This document shows, piece by piece, positions 35,265 to 44,290 of a DNA stretch of 64,000 nt. This DNA comes from UBA7672 sp044224605 (lineage in GTDB: Bacteria > Pseudomonadota > Alphaproteobacteria > Caulobacterales > Hyphomonadaceae). The notes under the pieces are model-generated. The model saw nothing but the letters and a program-made list of their open reading frames with translations. It made no database searches and was not told the DNA's origin. The stretch is from assembly GCA_044224605.1 (NCBI GenBank), contig JBGAKC010000009.1:1-64000 (forward strand), in the 5' to 3' direction. The translations under genes and the position numbers were made by a program. Each line of letters begins with the position of its first letter. Within the stretch, counting starts at the first letter, position 1.

Positions 35265-36215
35265 GTGAAGCTGCGGCGCGACATCCTGCTGTTCGGGGCG
35301 CTTGCGGTTGTCGCGCTGGTTGGCGGCTTGTTTCTGGTGTTGGGCAAGCCCGGCGCATCGGTCGATGCGTTTGTGCGTGAGGCGAAAACGCGGGCAGCGA
35401 AGGCGCAGATCGCTCCGGCGAATGCGGAAGCGTTTCGCGCAACGGTGTGTGCGACGACGCCGTGCGTGCTGGTGGAAGCAGGCGGGCTCGCCTTTGTGGT
35501 CGGGGCCGGCGAGGGCGTGGCGGACGGCTTGGGCGGGCTCGGGCTGATGCGATCCGATCTCGATGCGATCGTGCTGCCTGACCTGAGGCTCGAGACGGTC
35601 GCCGGGTTGCCGGGGTTGGCGCGTGCGAGCGTCGCAAGGGGTCGTACCGAAACGCTGAAGGTCTATGGACCGGCTGGAATCGTTCCGGTGGTGGATGGTA
35701 TCAACCTGATGCTGTCGAACGACCCTGGCGTTCGGCTGGCGGTAGGCGCCGAGGGCGAGGATCAGGGTCTCGAAGGCGTGGTCACCTTCGATTCTGGCGT
35801 GGTCGCCATCCGGGCGTTCGGTGGGCAAGGCCGGGGCGAAAGCCGGGTCTACCGGATCGATTTCGAAGGCAAGTCGCTGGTAGTGGCCGGCTGCGCTGCG
35901 AAAGGCGAACAGATCGTCGCGGCTGCCCGCGGGACCAAGCTGGTGGCAGGAATTCTGGCGGCTGCATCATTGGAACTCGCGCCGGAAATTCGTTCCGCGT
36001 GCATATCGATCAAGGATGCGCTGACGGCGGCCGCACAGGCGAAGCTTGCGGCGACTGTGCTCGCGCCATTGCAGCCTTCCGTTGCGATTCCCGGTGCGTT
36101 AGGTGCGTGGCGGGAGATTCTGAACCGAGAAAAGGCTTCGGGAATTATCTTGGGCAGCCCCGGTTCTGTGCTGGATCTGGCAGGCGAAAAGCCCTCAATG
36201 CGGACGCCGGGCTGA
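35265..36215 (+). CDS. membrane-anchored metallo-beta-lactamase-like protein lacking zinc ligands
   Basis: GTG start at 35265, 3 bases after the upstream stop. One N-terminal membrane helix (ILLFGALAVVALVGGLFLVL) is followed by a domain that follows the RNase Z/arylsulfatase branch of the metallo-beta-lactamase fold: VEAGGLAFVVGAGEGVADGL, then AIVLPDLRLETVAGLPGL (101-118), and LKVYGPAGIVPVVDGINLML. In active relatives the block reads LTHxHxDHIAGL. Here the four ligands H, H, D, H are D106, R108, E110, T111. No later His is in a ligand context. The protein should be catalytically dead as a zinc hydrolase. Confidence 0.75.
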   Translation: MKLRRDILLFGALAVVALVGGLFLVLGKPGASVDAFVREAKTRAAKAQIAPANAEAFRATVCATTPCVLVEAGGLAFVVGAGEGVADGLGGLGLMRSDLDAIVLPDLRLETVAGLPGLARASVARGRTETLKVYGPAGIVPVVDGINLMLSNDPGVRLAVGAEGEDQGLEGVVTFDSGVVAIRAFGGQGRGESRVYRIDFEGKSLVVAGCAAKGEQIVAAARGTKLVAGILAAASLELAPEIRSACISIKDALTAAAQAKLAATVLAPLQPSVAIPGALGAWREILNREKASGIILGSPGSVLDLAGEKPSMRTPG

Positions 36216-36616
36216 GGATATCCATCAGGAAAACAGGGACCTGAAAGCAGGCGGGGGTCCCGGCCGTGCCAGAACCCCCGCGCTCCCCGGTCGCCCCCGT
36301 CGCCGCCCCTGTGCCTCGTCCCGGAGGCTCCCCGAGAGGGCGGCGCGTTCGATTGTGGCGATCTAGAGGCAAGTCTTCGGTCACTGTCTACTTGAGAAGA
36401 CACGCCATCTGTTCGAGACCCTCCCCTTGTGTCCCAAAGACCACATGAGCAAAGCCGAGTTATCGTGCGGCAATGACGTAAAGGCCGCCGAAAACAGGCA
36501 GGGGGAGGCGAACTTGGTGATATTCAGAACACCGGTGCATCTTCGGGCGCGTGATCATGCGCCGCCGCGCCGCTACACTCGTGACTTGTCATTGCCCGCG
36601 GATGCAAACAGAAACA
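36216..36616. other. 400-bp intergenic region before the tipF-like gene
   Basis: Apart from the hairpin at 36251-36281 I see nothing here. No frame has a convincing start or family. The last 60 bases are open in the frame of the downstream gene, so its start is uncertain within 36551-36617. Confidence 0.5.
36251..36281 (+). terminator. hairpin after the MBL-like gene
   Basis: GCGGGGGT pairs with ACCCCCGC around a 15-base loop, 36 bp after the stop codon. No T-run follows, so this is a position-supported guess. Confidence 0.5.
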
Positions 36617-37903
36617 ATGTCGTGGACGCGCAAGTCCACACCTGAGGGGCTGCTCCGGTTAATGCCTGTTATCGCCCACATCATGCTGGCGCTGGTCTAC
36701 ATTACAGCGTCGGTTCTCGGCGCGGTTGCGCTGTACCTGTACCAGGGCTTCGCCCCGGTCACGGCTGCGATCATTGGGGCGACCTCGTCGCTGGCCCTGA
36801 TCCAGCTTCACATGGCCCTGTCGCGGCTGGGTGGCGGGGACGTGAACAAGCAGTTGTTCGAGATCCGGCAGGAGATGCGGAAGCTGACCTCGCGCGTGGC
36901 GCAGGCCGAACAGCATTCCACTGAACTCAAGGCCTCGTTCGAGCGGGAAGTCACCCAGCGCCGCGAGACCATCGTCAACGAGATGCGCGGCCTCGAGGGG
37001 ATGATCCAGAACCTCTCGAGCAAGTTCGAGAAGCGCGTCCAGTCTCTGCGCGCCCAGGCCGTGGATACGCCGATCGACGGCGCATCGATCCTCGATGCAG
37101 TGAAGGAAGCGCTGCGCGAGAACCGCGTCGACCTGCACCTGCAGCCGATCGTGAACCTGCCGCAGCGCCGGACCTGCTTCTACGAAGGCTTCACCCGCCT
37201 GCGCCGGGCTGACGGCAAGATCATCATGCCGACTGAATTCCTCGGCGCCGCCGAGCGGGCGAACCTCTTGGGCGTGATCGACAACATGCTGCTGTTCCGC
37301 TGCGTGCAGATCGTGCGGCGGCTTTCGGAGCGGGACCGGCGGATCGGGGTGTTCTGCAACATCTCGATGGCGTCGCTGGAGGACGAGCACTTCTTCCCGC
37401 CCTTCCTCGATTTCATGCGCGAGAACCGCGATCTCGCCCACGCGATGATCTTCGAGATCAGCGTGCGGTCGTTCAACACGCGGTCGGACATAGCTGCGCG
37501 CAACATGGGCCGGTTGAAGGAACTCGGTTTCCGTTTCTCACTGGACAAGGGCGATGGCCTGAACTTCGACCTGCCGGAGCTGCAGGCGGCAGGCGTCAAG
37601 TTCGTGAAGATCAATGGCGAGCGGCTGCTGGAAGAGCTGACACCCGGCGGCGAGCGCCCGATCTCGGCGATATCGCGAGACATCGCCGCGGAAGACGTGC
37701 CGGCCGTGTTTGTCCGCTACGGCATCGACCTTATCGTCGAAAAGGTCGAAAACGAGAAGGCGGTGATCGAGATCCTCGAGTTCGAGATTCCCTACGGCCA
37801 GGGCCATGTGTTCGGCGCGCCGCGTCCTATCAAGGGCTCGCTGCTGGAAGAAACCGCCCCGCCGGCGGAGTTCGTGCGCCGCGTTTCCGCGCAGGCGATG
37901 TAG
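36617..37903 (+). CDS. tipF: TipF-like EAL-domain protein
   Basis: TipF of Caulobacter is a c-di-GMP effector needed for flagellum assembly at the new pole. Domain order here is the same: two N-terminal transmembrane helices (about 16-60), a coiled coil rich in Glu/Arg/Gln (80-145), and an EAL domain. The EAL triplet is degenerate, EGF in FYEGFTRLR near residue 186, which argues for binding rather than cleaving c-di-GMP. Start at 36617 (MSWTRKS) or 36602 (MQTETMSW). It is followed by the TIGR01459 HAD gene. The symbol is given on architecture and context, without alignment. Confidence 0.75.
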   Translation: MSWTRKSTPEGLLRLMPVIAHIMLALVYITASVLGAVALYLYQGFAPVTAAIIGATSSLALIQLHMALSRLGGGDVNKQLFEIRQEMRKLTSRVAQAEQHSTELKASFEREVTQRRETIVNEMRGLEGMIQNLSSKFEKRVQSLRAQAVDTPIDGASILDAVKEALRENRVDLHLQPIVNLPQRRTCFYEGFTRLRRADGKIIMPTEFLGAAERANLLGVIDNMLLFRCVQIVRRLSERDRRIGVFCNISMASLEDEHFFPPFLDFMRENRDLAHAMIFEISVRSFNTRSDIAARNMGRLKELGFRFSLDKGDGLNFDLPELQAAGVKFVKINGERLLEELTPGGERPISAISRDIAAEDVPAVFVRYGIDLIVEKVENEKAVIEILEFEIPYGQGHVFGAPRPIKGSLLEETAPPAEFVRRVSAQAM

Positions 37904-37906
37904 GGC

Positions 37907-38770
37907 GTGACCGCTCCAGCCCTGCTTGCCGGCCTTTCGGAAATCGCTGGGCGCTACGATGCGATCCTTTGCGATGTGTGGGGCGTCATCCACAACGGAC
38001 GCGAAGCTTTCACCGCGGCCTGCGAGGCCTTGCGGGAGTTCCGGCAAACGCGGGGGCCGGTGGTTCTGATCACAAATGCGCCGGTGCCGAAGGAACGGGT
38101 GACGCGGCTGTTTCCGAAGCTGGGGGTGCTACCGGACTGCTTTGATGACGTGGTGGCGTCGGGTGATGCGACGCGGAACGAGCTGATGCATGTGGCGCCG
38201 GGGCCGGTCTATCGGATCGGGTTGAATGAGGATGTGAGCGTCTATCAGGGACTGCCGCTGGAGTTCAGCGATGATCCGGATGTGGCGAAGGTCATCTGCT
38301 GCACATCTCTGCGAGATTATCCAAACGGGACGCCGGAGCCTTATCGAGCCGAACTGAAGATGCTGGCGGGGCGTGGACTGACGATGATCTGCGCGAACCC
38401 GGATGTCGTGTTCCGGCAGGGTGATCGGCTGATCTGGTCGGCGGGAGCGCTGGCGCAGATCTATGAGCAGGAGGGCGGCGTGGTGGTCTCGCCGGGCAAA
38501 CCTGATGAGCCGATCTACCGGCTGGCGTTCGAGCGGGTGGCGCAGATTGCAGGGAAGCGAGTCGATCCATCGCGGACGCTGGCGATCGGAGACGGGCCGG
38601 CGACCGACATTATCGGCGCCAACCGGCAGGGGATCGACTCGATCTTTATTGGCAGCGGCATCCATGGGCATGTGATCGGGGCGGCAGAGGATTTCCTGGC
38701 GTCGTCGGCGAAAGTGCTGGCGGATGACGCGGCGAGCGCGACCTACGCGATGCATGCGCTGGCGTGGTAG
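37907..38770 (+). CDS. TIGR01459-family HAD hydrolase
   Basis: GTG start 3 bases after the upstream stop. The HAD motif I is the alphaproteobacterial form DAILCDVWGVIHNG with the Asp nucleophile near residue 23. Motif II is VVLITNAP, motif III lies in the PGKPDEPIYRLAFER segment, and motif IV is AIGDGPATDIIGANRQG with two Asp residues for Mg. The 287-residue length is normal. The family belongs to the NagD-like C2-capped phosphatases, but its substrate is not established. It often sits beside ribF and ileS in this class, as it nearly does here. Confidence 0.93.
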   Translation: MTAPALLAGLSEIAGRYDAILCDVWGVIHNGREAFTAACEALREFRQTRGPVVLITNAPVPKERVTRLFPKLGVLPDCFDDVVASGDATRNELMHVAPGPVYRIGLNEDVSVYQGLPLEFSDDPDVAKVICCTSLRDYPNGTPEPYRAELKMLAGRGLTMICANPDVVFRQGDRLIWSAGALAQIYEQEGGVVVSPGKPDEPIYRLAFERVAQIAGKRVDPSRTLAIGDGPATDIIGANRQGIDSIFIGSGIHGHVIGAAEDFLASSAKVLADDAASATYAMHALAW

Positions 38771-38974
38771 GCGCACGGGCGCGATCCCGCTGGTAGGCGG
38801 GTTGGTTGGGATTGGGATTCTGGCGCGATAGGCGCGCGCGGTGTTTTTCCTCAAACTCCATGGTCCGTATTCCTCGCGAAAGCGGGCTGACGACAAGACG
38901 TGTTTCGCCATGCGGCTGCAGCTGAAGTTCGGGACAAGGATCAAGGGGGTTCCTGGATCCCCTGAGTTCACAAA

Positions 38975-39049
38975 CGAAGTGCAACACCTTCTCAGGGTGT
39001 CTGCATGGGACAGCATTATGGCCAGCTCAGCCTTGAAGATCGCAGCGAG
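38975..39049 (+). mobile_element. IS30-family transposase N-terminal remnant
   Basis: From the ATG at 39005 the frame reads MGQHYGQLSLEDRSE, which strongly resembles the N-terminus of IS30-family transposases (MGxHYxxLSLEDRxEIARL). After residue 15 the similarity ends and the helix-turn-helix and DDE regions are missing. The upstream GTGCAACACC segment also looks like the flank of such an element. I recalled this likeness; it was not aligned. Confidence 0.45.
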
Positions 39050-39239
39050 ACTGGTTTCCTGTTGCTGGGTGTCGCTCTTCATGCGGGGCAGAAGCGCATC
39101 CGTCCCGCGCGTGTGCCAATCACGTGCGGGACGGAGCCAGTTCATCTGAAGGGTCGAGACGACCCTTTGCAGAAGCTCGACGAACGCGTGCAGCATCGCT
39201 GTCAGCCAGCGCTGAGGAAGCGATGGGTTCCGACCCCGT

Positions 39240-39713
39240 TTGCGCGTGTTCGCGCCTGTGTCGTCCGTGGCGCCTTACGTCAGCAATTTCCCCGGCCGCA
39301 TCTGGGGAGTTCTATCCCACGACCTTTCGGGCCAGGGCGCTGAAATCACCGACGAAGATTTTCGATCACCCCACGAATTTGCCGCACCTCCATCCCACGA
39401 CAATGAAGGGATCGCATTTCAGCGGGCTCCCTCTTTGCAGTGGCAGTTTGCAGTGCTTCGCCGACCAAGCGAGCATCGCGTCGATGTTGTCCTGGCCGGC
39501 GATGGCGCCGTTCAGAATCTGACACTTGTTGGGCTGACCGATGTTCGATTCTGGTTGCACGGTGTCGACCACGCCGGCCTTCTCGACGGCGACGACGGGT
39601 CCGAACTGTCGTCGCTGCATTCTCCAGGGCGTGGCGGCCAACCTTGCCTTCCCCGATATTTCGGATGCATCCGGATCATAAGATTGGGGATGATGCAGAT
39701 CATCATCTGGTAG
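39240..39713 (+). pseudogene. possible decayed ORF, unknown family
   Basis: The frame (TTG start at 39240, GTG at 39246) has high third-position GC up to about 39630 and a plausible beta-rich composition (FAVLRRPSEHRVDVVLAG, VGLTDVRFWLHGVDHAG). After 39630 it loses that character, while a +1 shift continues as VAANLAFPDISDASGS and stops at 39679-39681. This suggests an indel. No family recognised. Confidence 0.25.
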
Positions 39714-39892
39714 TCATCCACGCCAAGGACTGGCATGGACAGGTCAACGGCCATGTTCCGCGGACCTTATCGTTTGCTATAGGCAAATCCATGGAGCGAG
39801 GCCAAATAGTTGGTGAACGGCGTCCCGGCTTGGCCTATGGGAGCGCGCTGTAACGGGCGGGACGCCGGATTCGGACTTCAGAGGACCAGGGT

Positions 39893-40321
39893 ATGAAGAA
39901 GGGCAAGACTTTCGCGGACCTGGCGCTGGGAATGCAGGTTTCCATCCAGAATACCGTGAAGGAACAGGATGTGGTCGACTTCGCCCGCGTCTCGGGCGAC
40001 CACAATCCGCTGCACATGGACGAAGAGTACGCGAAGACGACCCAGTTCAAGGGACGTATCGCTCACGGCGCGCTGAGCGCATCGTATATCTCGGCGATCC
40101 TGGGAAACGACCTGCCGGGACCGGGCGCCGTGTTCATGGAGTTGAACCTGAAGTTCGTGCGGCCGGTGCGGATCGGCGACACGGTAACGTCGACCGCCGA
40201 GGTGATCGAGATGGTCGAACGCGGCTATCGCGTGAGGCTGGCCGTGAAGGGCGAAGTGGACGGCAAGATCTGCATGAAGGGCGAAGCGCTCGTCATGGTG
40301 CCGTCCGGCAAGGCTGAGTAA
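39893..40321 (+). CDS. MaoC-family hydratase
   Basis: The 142-residue hotdog protein has the hydratase signature DFARVSGDHNPLHMDEEYAKTTQFKGRIAHG, in which Asp and His of DHNPLH form the catalytic pair of (R)-specific enoyl-CoA hydratases (PhaJ-like). The central helix then reads GALSASYISAILG. It would hydrate trans-2-enoyl-CoA, feeding polyhydroxyalkanoate synthesis or beta-oxidation. AGAGGACCAGGG precedes the ATG. It is close to ribF (5 bp), so the two may be co-transcribed, without an obvious functional link. Confidence 0.9.
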   Translation: MKKGKTFADLALGMQVSIQNTVKEQDVVDFARVSGDHNPLHMDEEYAKTTQFKGRIAHGALSASYISAILGNDLPGPGAVFMELNLKFVRPVRIGDTVTSTAEVIEMVERGYRVRLAVKGEVDGKICMKGEALVMVPSGKAE

Positions 40322-40326
40322 TTCCG

Positions 40327-41256
40327 TTGGCCGCCCCGTCTCGCATGGCAGGTGGCGCCGCAATCGCGCTGGGCAATTTCGACGGGCTGCATGCGGGCCA
40401 TCGCGCAGTGATCGAGAGCGCGCGCGAGGCGGCGCGGCGTCTGGGCGTGAAGCTGGGAGTGGCAACGTTCGAGCCGCCGCCGCGCCGGCATTTCCAGCCG
40501 GATGCGCCGCCGTTCCGGCTGATGACAGCGCAACGCCGGCAGATCACGCTCGATGCGATCGGGGTGGATGAGGTTCACCTGCTGCGGTTCGACGCCGCGA
40601 TGGCGGCGATGACAGATCGCGAGTTCTGCCAGCGCGTGATCCTCGATGAGGTGCATGCGTCTTCGGTCAGCGTCGGGTTCGACTTCCGGTTCGGGAAGGG
40701 CCGGATGGGGGATTGCGAGAGCCTGAAGCGGATCGGCGCAGAGCTGGGCTTCGAGGTGAAGATCGTTTCCGAGGTCAAGGACGGCGGAGAGAAGGTGTCC
40801 TCCTCCCGTATCCGCGAGGCGATCGAGCGCGGTGATATGGTGGAAGCCGCGAAGGGGCTGGGAATGCCCTGGACGGTCGATGCGATCGTGGAGCATGGCG
40901 AAAAGCGCGGGCGGACACTGGGGTTTCCGACGGCCAACATGCAGCTGGGCGATATCGTGCATCCGGCGCATGGCATCTACGCGGTGTGGGCGCGGGAGGA
41001 TGGCGACACGCCATGGTGGCCGGGCGTCGCCAGTTTCGGGCGGACGCCGACCACGGGCATCAGGGATCCGTTGCTGGAAGTCGTCGTGTTCGACCACAAG
41101 CCGGATCTGTATGGGAAACGGCTGCACGCGGCGTTCGAGAAGTTCATCCGGCCGGAGCGGACATTTGCCGGGCTGGATGAGCTGGTGACCGCCATGAAGC
41201 AAGATGAGGCCGATGCGCGGGCTATCCTTGCCGGAGCGAGCCCGCCGCTGCTATGA
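40327..41256 (+). CDS. ribF: bifunctional riboflavin kinase/FAD synthetase
   Basis: Makes FMN and FAD from riboflavin. The N-terminal FAD synthetase domain has the nucleotidyltransferase motif IALGNFDGLHAGH and the SSSRIREAIERGD block. The C-terminal kinase domain has RGRTLGFPTANM and the metal-binding PTAN. YAVWAREDGDTPWWPGVASFGRTPT and DLYGKRL complete the kinase core. The TTG at 40327 or the ATG at 40345 (MAGGAAIALGNFDG) may be the start; the ATG is tight against the first motif. It lies upstream of ileS, as in many bacteria. Confidence 0.96.
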   Translation: MAAPSRMAGGAAIALGNFDGLHAGHRAVIESAREAARRLGVKLGVATFEPPPRRHFQPDAPPFRLMTAQRRQITLDAIGVDEVHLLRFDAAMAAMTDREFCQRVILDEVHASSVSVGFDFRFGKGRMGDCESLKRIGAELGFEVKIVSEVKDGGEKVSSSRIREAIERGDMVEAAKGLGMPWTVDAIVEHGEKRGRTLGFPTANMQLGDIVHPAHGIYAVWAREDGDTPWWPGVASFGRTPTTGIRDPLLEVVVFDHKPDLYGKRLHAAFEKFIRPERTFAGLDELVTAMKQDEADARAILAGASPPLL

Positions 41257-41296
41257 GCCTCCAAATGAAACGGGTTGCGAGCATTCGAATTATGGG

Positions 41297-41330
41297 CCCG
41301 GCGGGCGCAATATAGCGCTTCTCCGCCGGG
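41297..41330 (+). terminator. hairpin in the ribF-ileS gap
   Basis: CCCGGCGG pairs with CCGCCGGG, with an inner GCGC/GCGC that may extend the stem. It lies 61 bp before the ileS start and has no T-run. It might be a terminator after ribF or a leader structure of ileS; neither is proven. Confidence 0.35.
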
Positions 41331-41390
41331 AAAGTCGTATTCGCCCACCTCCGCCAGATCAGCGGCAATCAGTTCAAAGCGACGCCCATC

Positions 41391-44282
41391 ATGAGCAAAC
41401 CCGAAAAAGACGATGCAGCGAACCCCTACAAGGACACGCTGTTCCTTCCGAAAACCGAATTCCCGATGCGCGGGGGCCTGCCCCTGCAGGAGCCCGAGCG
41501 GCTAAAGAAATGGGAAGCGGCCGACATCTATGGACAGCTGCGCGCCGACGCGAAGAAGCGCGGAGCGAAGCCGTTCATGCTGCATGACGGCCCGCCCTAT
41601 GCGAACGGGCACATCCACATCGGCACGTCGATGAACAAGATCCTGAAGGACCTTGTCGTGCGCACGCGGCAGATGACCGGGTTCGATGCGGATTACATCC
41701 CCGGCTGGGACTGCCATGGCCTGCCGATCGAGTGGAAGGTCGAGGAGGAGTATCGCGCCGCGGGCAAGCAGAAGCGCGATGTGCCGATGGCGGAGTTCCG
41801 CAAGGCGTGCCGCGACTATGCGCAGAAGTGGATCGACATCCAGCGCACCGAGTTCAAGCGGCTGGGCGGGGCGGGGAACTGGAACGATCCCTACCTGACG
41901 ATGGCGTATTCGTCGGAAGCGGCGACCGTGAAGGAGTTCCTTAAGGTCGCGATGAGCGGGCAGTTGAAGCGTGGCGCGAAGCCGGTGATGTGGAGCCCGG
42001 TGGAACAGACGGCGCTGGCGGAAGCGGAGATCGAGTACGCAGATCGCAAGGCGCAGATGATCTGGGTGAAATTTCCGGTGAAGGCCGGCGGCGTTGGCGA
42101 TGCGAGCGTTGTCATCTGGACGACCACGCCGTGGACGATCCCGGCCAACCGCGCAGTGTCGTTCAATCCGGACATTGCTTACGGCGTCTATGAGTGCACG
42201 AGCCTGGAGCAGGGGCTGGCGTTCGAGCCGTGGATCAAGCCGGGCGACAAGTTGATCGTCGCGGACAAACTGGCCGAGAGCGTGATGAAGGCGGCGAAGG
42301 CTGGCAGCTGGACGCGGATGGGCGATGTCAGCGCGGCGCAGCTTCAGGCGATGACGCTGAAGCATCCGCTGCATGCGTCGGGCTATGGCTATGACGTGCC
42401 GATGCTGGCTGGGTCGCACGTGACCGACGATGCCGGTACGGGCTTTGTGCACACGGCGCCGAGCCATGGTGAGGATGACTTCGAGGTCTGGTCGGCGAAC
42501 GCCCAGGCGCTTGAGGCGCGCGGCATCGACGTGTCGATCCCGAACACGGTTGATGAGTTCGGCCGCTACACGAAGGCCTGCCCCGGGTTCGAGGGGCTGG
42601 AGATCATAACGCTCGAGGGCAAGAAGCGGGGCGAGGATGGACCGGCGAACAAGGCGGTGATGGAGAAGCTTATCGCGGCCGGCGCGCTGCTGGCGCGCGG
42701 GATGACCACGCTGCGTGATGCGCACTCATGGCGGTCCAAGGCTCCGGTGATCCGGCGGGGGACGCCCCAATGGTTCATCGCGATGGACCGCCCGTTGGAC
42801 CAGTGGGGCGGGAAGACGCTGCGCGAGCTGTGCCTGTCGTCGATCGATGCGACGGCGTTTACCCCCGAGCGCGGGCGGCAGCGTATCCGCGCGATGGTGG
42901 AGGAGCGGCCGGACTGGCTGATCTCGCGCCAGCGCGCGTGGGGCGTGCCGCTGACCCTGTTCGTCAACCGCGAGACGGGCGAGATCCTGAAGGACGAGGC
43001 CGTGAACCAGCGGATAGTCGACGCCGTCGAGAAGGGCGGGGCGGATGCCTGGTTCGGCGGGGAGGCGGCGAGCTTCCTCGGCAATGGCTATGACGCGAGC
43101 AAGTTCGAGAAGATCAACGACATTCTCGACGTGTGGTTCGATTCAGGAACGACACACGCCTTCACGCTGGAAGACCGCAAGCTGAAATGGCCGGCGGATG
43201 TCTATCTCGAAGGCTCGGACCAGCATCGTGGCTGGTTCCAGTCGTCATTGCTGGAAAGCTGTGCGACGCGCGGGCGGGCGCCTTACGACGCCATCGTCAC
43301 ACATGGCTTCGTGCAGGCGGACGACGGCGAGAAGATGTCGAAGTCGTTGGGAAATGTGATCTCGCCGATGGATGTGTGCGAGAAGTTCGGGGCGGACATC
43401 CTGCGCGTCTGGGTGGCGTCGTCGGACTACTGGGACGATCCGAGTTTCGGCTGGAAATTGTTCGAAGCGAACACGGACATCTACCGCAAGCTGCGCAACA
43501 CGATGCGCTACCTGCTCGGAGCGCTCGATGGCTTCTCCGACAAGGAGCGTGTCGAGCTGAAGGACATGCCGGGGCTGGAGCGGTGGGTTCTGCACCGGTT
43601 GGCCGAGCTCGATAAGGTCGTGACTGAGGCCTACCACGCCTACGACTTCAAGGTGGCGTTCCACGCGCTGGTGAACTTCTGCGTGGTGGATCTGTCGGCT
43701 GTGTATTTCGACATCCGCAAGGACAGCCTTTATTGCGACGCGCCGTCGTCTGTGCGGCGGCGGGCGTGTCGGACGGTGATGGACGAGGTGTTCGCGCGCC
43801 TCGCGATCTGGTTCGCGCCGGTGATGGTGTTCACCTGCGAGGAAGCCTGGGAGCAGCGCCATCCAGGCAAACCGTCCGTTCATCTGCAGCAGTTCCCGCC
43901 AACGCCGGCTGGCTGGTTCGATCCGGCCATCGCGGCGAAGTGGGATGCCGTGTTCAAGGTGCGAAAGGCCGTGACCGAGGCGCTGGAAGTCGAACGCCGG
44001 GAGAAGCGCATCGGTTCGTCGCTGGAAGCGGCCGTCAATGTGCAGATCGGCGATGCGGGCCTGCTGAAGGCGTTTGACGGCGAGGATGCGGCTGAGATCT
44101 TCATCACCTCAGGGGCGAAACTGTTCGCGGGCGGGGATGGGATTGCGGTTACCTCGTCCCGGGCCGGCGGGGTGAAGTGCGCCCGGTCGTGGAAGTATTT
44201 CGATCCGGCGACGGCCGATCCGGCCTTCCCGGACATCACGCCGCGCGACGCCGTGGCGGTGCGCGAGTACCGGGGACTTTAG
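41391..44282 (+). CDS. ileS: isoleucine--tRNA ligase
   Basis: Class I synthetase for tRNA-Ile with editing of valine. The HIGH-type motif is HIHIG at 74-78, and KMSKS is at 648-652. The large editing domain (CP1) contains TTPWTIPANRAVSF. The family WDCHGLPIEWKVE and ISRQRAWGVP blocks are present. The C-terminal zinc site of enterobacterial IleS is reduced to one Cys (KCARSWKYF). I believe this is normal in the class. lspA follows after 8 bp, the usual pairing. The protein is 963 residues. Confidence 0.98.
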   Translation: MSKPEKDDAANPYKDTLFLPKTEFPMRGGLPLQEPERLKKWEAADIYGQLRADAKKRGAKPFMLHDGPPYANGHIHIGTSMNKILKDLVVRTRQMTGFDADYIPGWDCHGLPIEWKVEEEYRAAGKQKRDVPMAEFRKACRDYAQKWIDIQRTEFKRLGGAGNWNDPYLTMAYSSEAATVKEFLKVAMSGQLKRGAKPVMWSPVEQTALAEAEIEYADRKAQMIWVKFPVKAGGVGDASVVIWTTTPWTIPANRAVSFNPDIAYGVYECTSLEQGLAFEPWIKPGDKLIVADKLAESVMKAAKAGSWTRMGDVSAAQLQAMTLKHPLHASGYGYDVPMLAGSHVTDDAGTGFVHTAPSHGEDDFEVWSANAQALEARGIDVSIPNTVDEFGRYTKACPGFEGLEIITLEGKKRGEDGPANKAVMEKLIAAGALLARGMTTLRDAHSWRSKAPVIRRGTPQWFIAMDRPLDQWGGKTLRELCLSSIDATAFTPERGRQRIRAMVEERPDWLISRQRAWGVPLTLFVNRETGEILKDEAVNQRIVDAVEKGGADAWFGGEAASFLGNGYDASKFEKINDILDVWFDSGTTHAFTLEDRKLKWPADVYLEGSDQHRGWFQSSLLESCATRGRAPYDAIVTHGFVQADDGEKMSKSLGNVISPMDVCEKFGADILRVWVASSDYWDDPSFGWKLFEANTDIYRKLRNTMRYLLGALDGFSDKERVELKDMPGLERWVLHRLAELDKVVTEAYHAYDFKVAFHALVNFCVVDLSAVYFDIRKDSLYCDAPSSVRRRACRTVMDEVFARLAIWFAPVMVFTCEEAWEQRHPGKPSVHLQQFPPTPAGWFDPAIAAKWDAVFKVRKAVTEALEVERREKRIGSSLEAAVNVQIGDAGLLKAFDGEDAAEIFITSGAKLFAGGDGIAVTSSRAGGVKCARSWKYFDPATADPAFPDITPRDAVAVREYRGL

Positions 44283-44290
44283 GAAGAGAC

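Larger units (their letters stand above)
38771..39892. other. degenerate region between the HAD and MaoC genes
   Basis: About 1.1 kb interrupts an otherwise tight gene row. Several short coding-like pieces in different frames suggest decay. An IS30-like N-terminus is at 38975-39049, and a minus-strand segment (about 39050-39260) has coding-like codon choice and reads SLPQRWLTAMLHAF and PRMKSDTQQQET. A plus-strand frame at 39240-39713 also has some coding character. None is a complete recognisable gene. Confidence 0.5.

Noticed and set aside
34368..35828. A 486-residue minus-strand ORF across the fumarylacetoacetase and MBL-like genes
   Set aside because: It spans two well-supported plus-strand genes and is rich in Arg/His/Gln; no domain or ribosome binding site.
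38129..39196. A 355-residue minus-strand ORF from the HAD gene into the degenerate region
   Set aside because: The 3' two thirds are antisense to the HAD gene. Only its first 50 or so codons look coding-like, and these are described under the degenerate region.
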